Below are positions 35,801 through 41,826 of a DNA stretch of 49,521 bases, piece after piece. The DNA is taken from the NCBI GenBank assembly GCA_003553905.1, contig PWEA01000003.1, forward strand, positions 1 through 49,521, written 5' to 3'. The notes under the pieces are model-generated. The model was not told where the DNA came from. It ran no database searches and saw only the letters and a list, made by a program, of their open reading frames with translations. The first letter of the stretch is position 1. Each line of letters starts with the position of its first letter. The position numbers and the translations under genes were made by a program. This DNA is from Candidatus Aenigmatarchaeota archaeon. GTDB lineage: Archaea > Aenigmatarchaeota > Aenigmatarchaeia > PWEA01.

Positions 35801-36733
35801 CAACCGGACCTCGGCCTGGCTCCCGTTTGGCAGTTCAACAACATCCGTCCCAAAGCTTGTTATGAAGCTGTCCTCGGCCAGTCCGTCGTCCCAGCTATCG
35901 GAAGTCCAGACGCCCGCTTCGTATAGCTGCTCGTACTCATAAGACGCTTCCAGTGCTGTTACTTCGTCCACATTGATTCCAGGTCCGTCTTCGGTATAAA
36001 CATCCCATGATACGTCCATGGTATCGTTTCCGCTCACGTTAAGGGTTTCGCCGTCAAGTATCACATCGTCTTCTTCGTCTTCAATCAATTCTCTTTCCCA
36101 AACGGTGTCGCCGTCCACCTGTATTCTCACCCTCGGGTCCGTTCTATAGTCATCCAGCCGCCATTCAAACAGAAGGGTTATATCATCTATATCCGATACG
36201 TCTACTATTTCCTCGTGATATGTTTCCCAAACACCATCCTCTGAATCAAACAGCACATTGTCAGACCTTGCTACCTCTGTCGTCACTTCCCCGTCCAGAC
36301 CCAATCTTTCATTTTCTATCCTGGTCTGATTGTGTTCGGAGGTCCAGTCGTTCCACTCTGCCTCTGTATTAACCTGCCAGGTCGCCATATCGGCCTCGAG
36401 GAGACTGTTCCCAGATCCATCTTCTGTAGAACTGGTGTTTTCCCCTTCTACCTCACCTGCCAAAACCGTACTTCCGAGGAAAGAATCTGCGTAACCATGG
36501 AGCATATCCCCGGAAGATGAACTAAACGGGTTAGTGAAACCTACTTGGTAGACCAAAAAAACTCCCAAAAAAAGTGCTACGCAGAGGACCAACAAACGGA
36601 AAAAAAGATTCCCAGAACTCCTGGGACTGACGTCCCGTTCCTTGGAAAATTTCTCATTGAACTTCTGTCTGGGAGACGGTTCTCCGTCTAATACAAATCC
36701 GGGTTCACCAGAATCTCCTATATCCTTTTCCAT
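29819..36733 (-). CDS. Giant multi-domain surface protein (FN3-like, GLUG, Gly-rich)
   Basis: This protein of about 2304 residues has a cytoplasmic N-terminus of about 40 residues and one membrane helix (LFFRLLVLCVALFLGVFLVY) near 45-65. The rest is exported: a CARDB-like domain (about 375-470), five FN3-like units (about 479-575, 580-668, 997-1088, 1655-1746, 2055-2145), two GLUG-type blocks (repeats such as VAGLVGENYADIRRSYA), a very Gly-rich segment (about 1446-1650), and a final four-Cys domain (about 2147-2304). Many N-x-S/T sequons are present. It is probably a cell-surface adhesin. ATG 36733 with GGAG upstream is preferred over TTG 36748. Confidence 0.93.
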   Translation of the reverse strand: MEKDIGDSGEPGFVLDGEPSPRQKFNEKFSKERDVSPRSSGNLFFRLLVLCVALFLGVFLVYQVGFTNPFSSSSGDMLHGYADSFLGSTVLAGEVEGENTSSTEDGSGNSLLEADMATWQVNTEAEWNDWTSEHNQTRIENERLGLDGEVTTEVARSDNVLFDSEDGVWETYHEEIVDVSDIDDITLLFEWRLDDYRTDPRVRIQVDGDTVWERELIEDEEDDVILDGETLNVSGNDTMDVSWDVYTEDGPGINVDEVTALEASYEYEQLYEAGVWTSDSWDDGLAEDSFITSFGTDVVELPNGSQAEVRLGVDTTGDGEIDQWSDWKGLEEGSNAFDTEDFDLSEGSRYSVEYELRQDENGGPLIEGYVLEVEEDIEIPYFDVTIIGTDSPVMEGENLTVTVDIYNIGELEGTQDIELLDFDSNLVDTHENLTLGVDENETMDLVWETEVGEGGTDMVTVQSEDDEDAEEVIIEEKGLNLSTNEADNITSESAVLRGELVNMVGYEEAQVYFQYREEMGEEVPWENTSEKTMTELGDFYHEVSGLYENTDYEFRTTAETEEETVYGDVLTFRTLRHLHVETGPPKYVSITDATVSGDLRSLRGYDEGHAFFRYRKKGETGWSETDEQILTEPDTYSETIQELKPYKTYEYRAVVHGSDEDVGEIQSFTAGGLGTAEDPFLVEDWYHLNQTRENLTAYYELQNDLNETSPGYDEVAGETANEDAPGGQGFVPIGSNHDQQEWIDWGDEERFSGTFDGGGHSISGIHAEWSGYWNGLFAHLDGGEVVNLSVEGSYFYLYDGDVDAYYIGAIAGRVTGGARILRSASLGNDVITEHRFTGGITGDLFEGEVVDCYSTSSVQADDEYAGGGAGRNDGTVENSYATGAVVGDGDYFGGLLGNNDGDGVVSNSYANEDTVDTADFIGTDEGTKDENSGLRNTEEMTWEYEARNGEETYYTWNMSQDGTATWLSGEHATVEDHQSNVGYPALGWQEWKDVAIIVDTKPVDDIGTTSATLHGNLTDLREDFTEADVYFEYRQEGVVEWNETTNTTLYEAGPFNETVDGLEAYTTHEFRAVGVANGEEGRGNTLTFTPGGSGTGEDPFLIENWYHLDSVRNNLTAQYEVINDINQTSEGYGELVDTEEGWDPIGGEDSPFTGVLYGRGHTITGLEINRPDTDYVGLFAATEGGRIEAVGLEDINITGRVIVAGLVGEIQAGANVHNSYSIGEVYAGQDAGDFSVAAGLVGQNLDGQITNSYSVVNVTGDGLNVAGLVGENYADIRRSYAAGNIVGHGDQVAGLAGVHDGNIVDSYSTASVQGGTLVGGLIVGSSEEAEAFVKNSYATGYVDAEGTSGGLVAWDGETIVENSYWNTNTTGQDTSYGGEPRTTEQMTWEYSEDPAVYEEWDMSSEEHETWYSGDHEIVRDHENNTGYPALGWQGPHFGDDFVTPGIVRTVNVSDLYVVSIELAGAGGAGGWSGRGGDGAYFEGEFDVTDFDELSVYVGEGGEYGGSGGWGYHRGGDAAGTYTGAGGGSTEVVADEGTEKEVWLAGADAGGGGADTDDGYETGGSGGGRCGEGGNGTEYGDPEDAECSNGGYGGYGGDGHGDGDGHPAGVGDMNYNDEYLVKLISAGAGVGASGGDAQERGDDGYVTVSDTEPIEVSTIGADNTSASSALLQGELTRLFAYDSVEAYFKHRVVGEEEWTSTDPQTLTETGEFLRQVTGLNETSRHEFKAVVETEDEVYEGLVSEFFAADWSVVGPHQLPEGSWFADVEDFEGVQEVKVDSHNRLQLMFGFQEVLDNIHLYDSEDPWEIERIQNGGSTGWVSYDQFEEGGSIESWSEQEDVEEATVTQTFDGFMPEDVDGDLDFSAAYKVEYERDEPLQSDIIFEIRDGGTWETLLSHSGSTGWVEESATYTPTGEVDAVRTNIYLQSDSHPHGDEAWAYVDAMNLTADFAHSEGYRISTSYDTGIEDVSESEVTWESYEPAGTDVNISLAFTDTDQMPEMDSEDWFEATDGEPFVEEGANLTEEYLWFKYDLSTETEESPTVESITAWINEVSLDVQTDEATDISHDSATLHGELIELGGYDDADVYFDWREEGATEWNSTEVETLTDIGEFQHNLSNLQGVTTYEFRAVAEADGTVSEGDVLNFTTDYIWIEIAPSNALEAGVDFGEMSPGSQDVDAGDNNPGGNTGYNITIDPATNVDVDLYHFTDGGGLTSGDDFMSAEHVVHQANVTDPDGSNLVVDGAIEFNVTDYSLIGDGVCSDLVAGDDCWLRYWLNVPEAQPTGDYNTTYHYCATESGSGSDVCGA
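32430..33744 (-). repeat. Internal module copy 2 of the giant surface gene
   Basis: This is the second copy of the FN3-GLUG module. It contains EDPFLIENWYHL, a longer run of GLUG motifs (AGLVGEIQ, AGLVGQNL, AGLVGENY, AGLAGVHD, GGLIVGSS) and TGYPALGWQ. It has more GLUG units than copy 1, so the repeats have expanded or contracted since duplication. Confidence 0.75.
33745..34997 (-). repeat. Internal module copy 1 of the giant surface gene
   Basis: This stretch encodes the FN3-like unit, the EDPFLVEDWYHL segment, a GLUG block and the closing TWEY...GYPALGWQ segment. The same order occurs in the adjacent copy at 32430-33744. Protein-level similarity is obvious but DNA identity looks low, so it is an old tandem duplication of about 1.3 kb. 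Confidence 0.75.
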
Positions 36734-36792
36734 ATCGCTCCGTTTCAAAAAAACTTCCCTCTCAGATATATTGTTATGGTATCATATTATCT

Positions 36793-36928
36793 GTCGATGG
36801 TTATAACCTTTAAGTCCGCGTCGACCGACATAAGCCGACCAGAACTACAAACAACAGATATTGGCTGAAGAGCAACACGGTTGGAAATTTTCGACCAGTG
36901 GTATAATATTTTTATATGTCGACCAACA
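36793..36928. promoter_or_regulatory. Repeated CGACC motifs between giant surface gene and divergent regulator
   Basis: CGACC followed by G or A occurs at 36822, 36836, 36892 and 36921, all on the plus strand, with a related GTCGATGG at 36793. The last lies just downstream of TATAATATTTTTATAT (36902-36917), near the expected transcription start of the regulator gene. The arrangement looks like an operator array controlling both divergent units. Confidence 0.45.
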
Positions 36929-36945
36929 AACTTGAACCGGATATT

Positions 36946-37323
36946 ATGAAGAGCTCCAAGCAAGATGTTACTGTTAACAAAGATCTTCTTGAGATAAAGG
37001 ATAGGATAAGAAGGCCTGTGAGTAGGAAAGACAGGAGAAGTGAAATGGCTCAGTTAGAGTCGCAGATCAGTGATATCAGCGACAAGATAGACGACATAAG
37101 AGAAAATATATCAGGCGGAAGTAGCAGTAATGTCAAATTAAAAAAGAAGAAGGAGATAGTATGTCTTCTAAAAGAGGAAGGTAGGATCACCACCAGTGAG
37201 CTCTCGGACATAATAGACCTTTCCAGAACGCGCTGCTCAGAATATCTAAACGAAATGAAAAAAGAAGGAATCCTCAAGGGATCAAAAGAAGGAAGAAAAA
37301 AATACTACGAGCTTGACATATGA
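36946..37323 (+). CDS. Winged-helix/HTH regulator with coiled coil
   Basis: The C-terminal ~65 residues are a winged-helix domain (KKKEIVCLLKEEGRITTSEL, then LSRTRCSEYLNEMKKEGIL with the wing at GRKKYYEL). A predicted coiled coil (LESQISDISDKIDDIRENI) precedes it and probably mediates dimerisation. ATG 36916 overlaps the TATA-like element, so transcription should start downstream and ATG 36946 is the more probable start (125 residues). The gene is divergent from the giant surface gene and overlaps the MinD-like gene by ATGA, so it may control the surface locus and itself. Confidence 0.8.
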   Translation: MKSSKQDVTVNKDLLEIKDRIRRPVSRKDRRSEMAQLESQISDISDKIDDIRENISGGSSSNVKLKKKKEIVCLLKEEGRITTSELSDIIDLSRTRCSEYLNEMKKEGILKGSKEGRKKYYELDI

Positions 37324-38111
37324 GTTTCAATAAAGACACGAACAATGGAAAGATAATATCTGTGGCTTCGGGTAAAGGGGGGACAGGAAAAACAGTAACT
37401 TCCCTAAATCTAGCCATGGAACTCCACAGTCTAGGGAAGGATGTTACAGTTGTAGATGCCGACCTAGAAGATCCAAATATAGGAATAAACCTCGGGCTTT
37501 ACTCCCCAAAGTCAACCATAAACAAATCGCTTGAGAATGATGAAAGCCTTATAGAGGCCATGCACATCCACGAAACGGGTATAAAACTTGTCCCGGCTTC
37601 GCTTTCGATAAACTACCTAAACACAAACTTCAGATCCTTAAAGGATAGATTCAAAGACCTAGGTGGCTATGTAATAATAGACTGTGGTCCGGGAATCAGC
37701 GAAAAGGTGATTTCCTGTATAGATCAGTCCGACGCTGTCGTTGCTGTGACTAATCCAATGAGATCCGCTGTTTCTGGGCTTGTGAGACTTACTGAAATAG
37801 TCAAAGACATGGAAAAGGACTTGGAAGGTATTGTTGTCAATAATCTCACATCTAAAGAGATAACATCGGAGGAGATAAGCAGTATAACCGGCTACAACGT
37901 TCTCGGAGAGATTCCATACGATATAAATGTCGACAGAAGTATAATAAACAAAGAGCCTCTGGTCAAATACAAGCCCTATTCAAAGGCGGCTATTGCATAC
38001 AAAAAAATAGCCCACGGACTTATAGATGAAGATTTCGAACCTGATCTTTCTCAGCACATAAAAAGATACACCGACCTGTTTCTATCGAAAATGGGACTAA
38101 ATAAACAATAG
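37320..38111 (+). CDS. MinD/ParA-family P-loop ATPase
   Basis: The 263 residues have the deviant Walker A motif SGKGGTGKTVTSLNLA with the signature Lys, switch I VVDADLEDPNIG, and Walker B VIIDCGPG. Proteins of this group bind ATP as dimers and position cell structures or plasmids. Archaeal MinD homologues influence archaellum and chemosensory array placement. It is translationally coupled to the HTH regulator. No membrane-targeting amphipathic helix is obvious at the C-terminus (DLFLSKMGLNKQ), so MinD versus other ParA-like roles cannot be decided. Confidence 0.9.
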   Translation: MSFNKDTNNGKIISVASGKGGTGKTVTSLNLAMELHSLGKDVTVVDADLEDPNIGINLGLYSPKSTINKSLENDESLIEAMHIHETGIKLVPASLSINYLNTNFRSLKDRFKDLGGYVIIDCGPGISEKVISCIDQSDAVVAVTNPMRSAVSGLVRLTEIVKDMEKDLEGIVVNNLTSKEITSEEISSITGYNVLGEIPYDINVDRSIINKEPLVKYKPYSKAAIAYKKIAHGLIDEDFEPDLSQHIKRYTDLFLSKMGLNKQ

Positions 38112-38141
38112 TCCCGGCTCGTCAACAAAAAAGATACAAAG

Positions 38142-38294
38142 ATGATAGGCAACAAAAAGAACAACAAGAAAAAAATAATCGAAAGGTTGGGTCTAGAATA
38201 CTCTGAGAAACATGAATGCTACGAGGACAGACATGCATACTATCATTTCGAAGGAGAAAACATCAAGAAGATAGAACCAAAACAGTTGAAATAA
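38142..38294 (+). CDS. 50-residue basic hypothetical protein
   Basis: This short frame starts at ATG 38142 with a Lys/Asn-rich N-terminus (GNKKNNKKKIIERLGLEYSE) and a Cys/His-bearing middle (KHECYEDRHAYYHF). The regular codon use and its position 30 bp after the MinD-like gene argue that it is expressed. The family is unknown and no good SD is visible. Confidence 0.4.
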   Translation: MIGNKKNNKKKIIERLGLEYSEKHECYEDRHAYYHFEGENIKKIEPKQLK

Positions 38295-38373
38295 ACATAG
38301 ACAACTATACACCTAGTGATTTTTGCTCGAGTCATACTTGAACAACAACCAGTATTAATCCTAAAGGATATAA

Positions 38374-38517
38374 TGGTCCCCCGACCGTGATTTGAACACG
38401 GGACCTATCGGTATCGGCAGAGATGCTAATCCAAAGCACCGTGTCATCATACCGCGAGGCAATCATCCAAGGCGCTCGTCTACAGCCGATCGCTCTGCCA
38501 GCCTGAGCTATCGGGGG
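38374..38517 (-). tRNA. tRNA-Tyr(GTA) with canonical 37/38 intron
   Basis: Read on the minus strand, CCCCCGA (from 38517) pairs with TCGGGGG, followed by A and encoded CCA (38374-38376). The D-arm GCTCAGGCTGGCAGAGC is typical. Anticodon GTA lies at 38483-38481 in loop CTGTAGA. The expected 3' anticodon strand CCGAT appears only after a 67-nt insertion at 38479-38413, immediately 3' of the base next to the anticodon, the canonical archaeal site. The intron itself ends with a second CCGAT. The mature tRNA is 77 nt with CCA. An A/T-rich TATA-like element lies near 38551-38565. Confidence 0.94.
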
Positions 38518-38608
38518 ACGTAGATACTCAGGAACGTTCAATTGTTTGGTACTGCCCTTTATTTATCTTTCGGTTATACTTTTATTTCTCAAAGAGGTAA
38601 AGATTTCC

Positions 38609-39040
38609 ATGGATAAGTTCAAGGTTCTTGAAGACGAGGCCACTGCAGACATAGCCTTTGTAGCATACGGGAAAAGTTTGGAGGAGCTCTATGAAAACGC
38701 CGGCATCGGTATATTTTCTCTGATAACAAAGATTGAGGATGTGGATCAGATTCAGGTCGACCTGATAACCATAGAAGCCGAGGACAGGGAAGCACTTATG
38801 CTGGACTTTCTCAATGAGCTCGTCTATAGATGGGACACTGAAAAAATCCTTTTCTCTGACTTTTCATGCAGTATCGATGAATCGGATGGAAGCCTGAGAC
38901 TGTCTGCCGAATGCCGCGGAGAGATTTTCGATGAAGACAAACACAAAATAAAGGCATCCATCAAGGCTGTCACCTACTTTGGAATGAAAATAGTGGAAGA
39001 AGACGGGATCTGGAAATCCAAAATCACGCCTGATGTATGA
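38609..39040 (+). CDS. Archease
   Basis: The 143 residues have the archease pattern: an N-terminal EDEATADIAFVAYGKSLEEL, the helix ALMLDFLNELVYRWDTEK, and the C-terminal IKAVTYFGMKI strand with ITPDV at the very end. The acidic residues bind metal. Archease helps the RtcB ligase with guanylylation and multiple turnover. ATG 38609 has GAGGTAAAG upstream and a TATA-like GGTTATAC at about 38571. rtcB is two genes downstream. Confidence 0.94.
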   Translation: MDKFKVLEDEATADIAFVAYGKSLEELYENAGIGIFSLITKIEDVDQIQVDLITIEAEDREALMLDFLNELVYRWDTEKILFSDFSCSIDESDGSLRLSAECRGEIFDEDKHKIKASIKAVTYFGMKIVEEDGIWKSKITPDV

Positions 39041-39109
39041 GTAAGAATATATTGAACAGATACAACAAAAGAATTTAAGTATACTGCTATAACTACTAGG
39101 TGTGGGAAA

Positions 39110-39595
39110 ATGAAAACATATCTAACAGTGTTTTTCAACTCCAATGGAGACAAACCAACGGAGGTCACAGAAGTCTTTGATGATCTAGGATTTAAGCCGA
39201 ACAGAGGAGTATATGACTACAGATATGACTGGGACGATGAAACCTCCTTTGAGCAGATAATGAGTATAGGTGATAAGATACAGGAGCTTCTCAAAGGCAA
39301 GAAGATACTGTTTCAGATGGAAACCAGCGAAGGGGATATGGAAGAAATTTCGGGAGATGAAATGAAGACCTACCTGAAGCTCATATTTAGGAGCGATGGA
39401 GGCGAAGCACCCTCTAAGGTAGACGAAAAGGTCGTTGATCTCATGGAGATAGGATTTGAACCAATAAAGGGTGAATATGATTATGTTTACAGGTGGCCGG
39501 AAAAAAGCAACATCCGAGGATTTCTAGAGGTCGCTGATAGAGTCTACAAAGCCCTCGAAGGTTGTGGTGTATTCTTTAAGTTAAAGACCGTATAA
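39110..39595 (+). CDS. Two-repeat protein of unknown function between archease and rtcB
   Basis: The 161-residue protein consists of two similar units of about 75 residues. Each starts MKTYL, continues with a strand ending in F-x-S-x-G, then GF-x-P, G-x-YDY-x-Y-x-W, an amphipathic helix containing a Gly/Ala-Asp pair, and ends F(Q/K)-(M/L)-x-T. The internal Met of unit 2 (EMKTYLKLIF) mirrors the start. No cysteine cluster or nucleotide-binding motif is visible. I do not recognise the family. TATACTGC-like sequence upstream and a GTGGG before ATG 39110 are its only signals. Its position suggests a role with RtcB. Confidence 0.8.
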   Translation: MKTYLTVFFNSNGDKPTEVTEVFDDLGFKPNRGVYDYRYDWDDETSFEQIMSIGDKIQELLKGKKILFQMETSEGDMEEISGDEMKTYLKLIFRSDGGEAPSKVDEKVVDLMEIGFEPIKGEYDYVYRWPEKSNIRGFLEVADRVYKALEGCGVFFKLKTV

Positions 39596-39671
39596 CTGAT
39601 TCGAAACTGTGTTTCTTGAAGTAATTATAAAAGAAAAGGTTAGTATAATAAATTCCGGGGTCTGTGATACT

Positions 39672-41105
39672 ATGTCTGAGCTCGAGGAAGTAGATGAAAA
39701 TATATGGGAAATGAAGAAAGAAGGTGGCATGAATGTCCCCGGTAGAGTTTACGCTTCAAAAAAGCTACTGGAGCAGATAAAACAGGACAGAACCCTCGAA
39801 CAGATAAAAAACGTTGCACATCTACCCGGAATACAAAAACATTCTATAGCCATGCCAGATGCCCACCAAGGTTATGGATTTCCTATTGGAGGCGTGGCAG
39901 CCCTAGATACCGAGGAAGGTGGAATAAGTCCCGGTGGAGTCGGCTACGATATTAACTGTGGTGTCAGGCTCGTTAAAACTCCACTCAAAGCCTCGGAAGT
40001 TAGAGGAAAACTCAAAGAACTATTAAATGTACTTTTCCAGAAGATCCCATCTGGTGTAGGAAAGGGTTCCAGATTTTCTCTTTCCAAAAACGAGCTAAAG
40101 GAAGTTTTGGAGGAAGGAGCAGAGTGGGCTATTGAAAACGGATACGGAGTCGAAAAAGATCTCAAGACAGTTGAAGAAAACGGACGAATGTCTGGAGCAG
40201 ACGCCGGTGAAGTATCGGAAAAGGCTCTTAACCGTGGAAAGGAACAAGTGGGGTGTCTGGGGGCAGGTAACCATTTTTTGGAAATTGAAAAGGTAGGAAA
40301 CATAGACAACGAAGAAATTGCCAAAGAGTTTGGACTGCAGGAAGATCAGGTTTGTCTGATGATACATACAGGATCGCGTGGATTTGGTCACCAGGTATGT
40401 ACGGACTATCTCCGCGAAACCGAGAAAAAGTACAAAAACGTTGTAAGAAAACTACCGGACAAGGAGCTTGTATACGCGCCTGGGGGAAGTAAAATGGCAG
40501 ATCGATATTTCAAAGCTATGAGTTGTGCTGTAAACTTTGCCTTTGTAAATAGACAGGTAATAATGCACCAAGCCAGGGAAGCCTTCGGAGAGGTTTTAGG
40601 TCTGGACTATGAAGACATGGAGCTTCTGTACGGCGTCTGTCACAATGTTGCAAAGAAAGAAACACATAAAACCAACGACGGGAGGAGGAAAGTTTATGTT
40701 CATAGAAAAGGAGCTACAAGGGCTTTTCCACCGGACCACAAAAAGGTTCCGAAGAAGTATAGAAAAGTAGGGCAACCTGTTCTTATCCCAGGAAATATGG
40801 GCGAAGGTAGCTATCTACTGAGAGGAAAGGAGAAGTCTATGGAACTATCGTTCGGTACGGCACCACACGGATCCGGACGAACCATGTCAAGAACAAAAGC
40901 CAAGGGCAAGTTCTGGGGAGAAACCGTAGCCAGAGACCTCAAAGAAAAAAAGGACATACTTGTCAAGGCAGCATCAATGCCGGTTGTAGCCGAGGAAGCA
41001 CCCGGAGCCTACAAAAACCTCAGAGACGTAGTAGATGTCTCAGATGATATCGGTGTGGCTGAAAAGGTACTGAAGCTCGATACGATGGGTGTCATAAAGG
41101 GTTAA
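39672..41105 (+). CDS. rtcB: RNA-splicing ligase RtcB
   Basis: The 477 residues carry RtcB marks: MPDAHQGYGFPIGGVAA, GGVGYDINCGVRL (metal ligands), GAGNHFLEIE, MIHTGSRGFGHQV, CHNVAKKETH, and a C-terminal GSGRTMSRTKAK with the region around the guanylylated His. It joins 2',3'-cyclic phosphate and 5'-OH ends of tRNA halves using GTP and Mn2+. The first conventional start at 39609 gives an N-terminal extension without conserved sequence. ATG 39672, after TTATAAAAG at about 39625, gives the usual N-terminus. Confidence 0.97.
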   Translation: MSELEEVDENIWEMKKEGGMNVPGRVYASKKLLEQIKQDRTLEQIKNVAHLPGIQKHSIAMPDAHQGYGFPIGGVAALDTEEGGISPGGVGYDINCGVRLVKTPLKASEVRGKLKELLNVLFQKIPSGVGKGSRFSLSKNELKEVLEEGAEWAIENGYGVEKDLKTVEENGRMSGADAGEVSEKALNRGKEQVGCLGAGNHFLEIEKVGNIDNEEIAKEFGLQEDQVCLMIHTGSRGFGHQVCTDYLRETEKKYKNVVRKLPDKELVYAPGGSKMADRYFKAMSCAVNFAFVNRQVIMHQAREAFGEVLGLDYEDMELLYGVCHNVAKKETHKTNDGRRKVYVHRKGATRAFPPDHKKVPKKYRKVGQPVLIPGNMGEGSYLLRGKEKSMELSFGTAPHGSGRTMSRTKAKGKFWGETVARDLKEKKDILVKAASMPVVAEEAPGAYKNLRDVVDVSDDIGVAEKVLKLDTMGVIKG

Positions 41106-41140
41106 AACGGGACCAATCTTTTTTATATTCTTTTTTACAA

Positions 41141-41824
41141 ATGATGTATATGGAAGTTGAAAGAGTCGAAACTGGGATACCGGGACTTGATGATCTACTA
41201 AACGGCGGTATACCTAAAAGGAACGTGGTTTTGGTTAGCGGTGAATCGGGTGCTGGAAAGACAACCTTCTGCAGCCAGTTTCTGTGGAAGGGACTTCAGG
41301 AAGGAGAAAACTGTATGTTCGTGACTTTCGAAGAATCTCCCTCACAGATAAAGGAAGAGGCCAGACTATTTGGATGGGATTTCGAAAAACACGGCGATAG
41401 TATAACTATAAGAGGAAAAGATCCATTTGATGAGGGGGACGAAGAACTTTTCTGGTTTAGGGATGAACTCGAGAAAAATGAAGTCGATAGACTTGCCTTG
41501 GATTCAACATCTATACTGTCTCTATACCACGAAAATCCATACGAAATAAGGAAGGCTATATATGAAATGATAAAAGTGATAAAGGAGACGGGCACCACAG
41601 CCATTGTAACTGCCGAGTCCCCGGCTGGTGAAGAAAAGCTGACAAGACACGATGTAGTTCAGTACGCTGTGGATGGAGTAATAGCCCTATATTTTGAGGG
41701 TATTGGAAAAAGGGGATATAGATCTGTTCAGGTTAGAAAAATGAGGAGAAGTGACATATCCACCGAGACGCTTTCTTTCGAAATAACAAGCAACGGACTT
41801 GATGTTGGTCAGTCGATAGTTTAG
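41141..41824 (+). CDS. KaiC-like RecA-superfamily ATPase (first of a convergent pair)
   Basis: The 227-residue single KaiC domain has GIPGLDDLLNGGIPKRNVV, Walker A GESGAGKTT, the strand MFVTFEESP, Walker B-like DRLALDSTS and RKMRRSD near the end. Proteins of this class include ArlH, which regulates archaellum and pilus motors by ATP-dependent switching. It lies next to pilin and Tad genes, suggesting a regulatory role there. Three nearby ATGs (41141, 41144, 41150) follow TTTTTATATTC; the exact start is uncertain. Confidence 0.88.
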   Translation: MMYMEVERVETGIPGLDDLLNGGIPKRNVVLVSGESGAGKTTFCSQFLWKGLQEGENCMFVTFEESPSQIKEEARLFGWDFEKHGDSITIRGKDPFDEGDEELFWFRDELEKNEVDRLALDSTSILSLYHENPYEIRKAIYEMIKVIKETGTTAIVTAESPAGEEKLTRHDVVQYAVDGVIALYFEGIGKRGYRSVQVRKMRRSDISTETLSFEITSNGLDVGQSIV

Positions 41825-41826
41825 TT

